From Plazaster borealis (Eukaryota; Echinodermata; Asteroidea; Forcipulatida; Labidiasteridae): a stretch of 64,000 bases of DNA. Each line of letters opens with the position of its first letter. Position 1 is the stretch's first letter. The translations under genes and the position numbers were made by a program. The stretch spans positions 25,467,063 to 25,531,062 of the forward strand of contig CM037472.1 in assembly GCA_021014325.1 (NCBI GenBank). The letters run 5' to 3'. Of this stretch, positions 63,601 to 64,000 are shown in pieces. The notes under the pieces are model-generated. The model saw nothing but the letters and a program-made list of their open reading frames with translations, had not been told where the DNA came from and searched no databases.

Positions 63601-64000
63601 TATCGTATGTATTTATGTCATTGCTATCGAGTCAACACACAATATGATATTAAAATTTAGGGGTAAATAGTAAGTAAGATTAAGTAACATGGCTAAATGA
63701 AAAGAGAAAGGTGTTAATAAAGAGCGTCCAATGCTTTTCGGTAACTGTTGAGGTAATTTACACCAACTCTCACGAGACTAGCATTTTATATTGTGTCTTT
63801 TTTCTTCTTGTGTAAATAAAATACGAAGTATGCAGCGTCATTACCATTGTGAACTTTGCTGAACTTTAGAACTGGCGCTGCGTGTGTATTTTTTGTCACC
63901 ACCCAAGGCCCCGTGAACTGTCGATCCATTGTTACATGTTCAGTTCTTATTCTAACCCATTATATCAAAACTTCAAGTTGAGTGGAAGACAACAAAAATA

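Larger units (their letters stand above)
55692..64000. other. Right-hand region, no supported gene
   Basis: More than 8 kb with only short open frames, simple repeats and a G-rich tract at 58946-58968. No six-Cys module, no phase-matched LTBP exon and no reverse transcriptase motif was seen on either strand. Confidence 0.45.

Overview
The window is metazoan genomic DNA: intron-rich, AT-rich and packed with short transposon-like repeats. Its one recognisable host gene encodes a modular extracellular-matrix protein on the minus strand. The domain set fits a latent TGF-beta binding protein (LTBP), a deuterostome family. That, together with SINE/LINE tails ending in GCGCTATATAAG plus (TTA)n and many TTAA-flanked foldbacks, suggests an invertebrate deuterostome, most likely an echinoderm, perhaps a sea star. 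The species assignment is inference.

Layout of the gene, read on the minus strand from high to low coordinates. Nineteen exons between 35663 and 13 were rebuilt by hand from AG acceptors, GT donors and intact reading frame. They give about 2.5 kb of coding sequence, roughly 838 codons. Every junction after the first is phase 1, so the modules are interchangeable. Order: four-Cys N-terminal segment (e1); EGF plus Ser-rich linker (e2); TB1 (e3, e4); cbEGF (e5); hybrid-type 8-Cys domain (e6, e7); five cbEGFs (e8 to e12); TB2 (e13, e14); four closely related cbEGF-like exons (e15 to e18); one divergent EGF (e19). The gene runs off the left edge. The signal-peptide exon and promoter were not found and should lie above 35663.

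The introns and the roughly 28 kb upstream hold repeats and no convincing second host gene. There is a broken L2/CR1-type LINE at 23.4-26.2 kb and a LINE 3' end at 5.5-5.9 kb. There are tRNA-headed SINEs and several MITE families: TTAA-flanked, TA-flanked and 9-bp-TSD. There is also a 15-copy minisatellite, and an array of decayed copies of the TB1 exon's 3' half just downstream of TB1.

Most interesting points: TB2 carries the two-residue insertion that marks TGF-beta-propeptide-binding TB domains; the tandem EGF exons have lost their first calcium-ligand Asp through a split-codon change; relic TB exons sit beside the live one; and perfect CRE palindromes (TGACGTCA) are over-represented, with three inside 44 bp at 59.66-59.70 kb.
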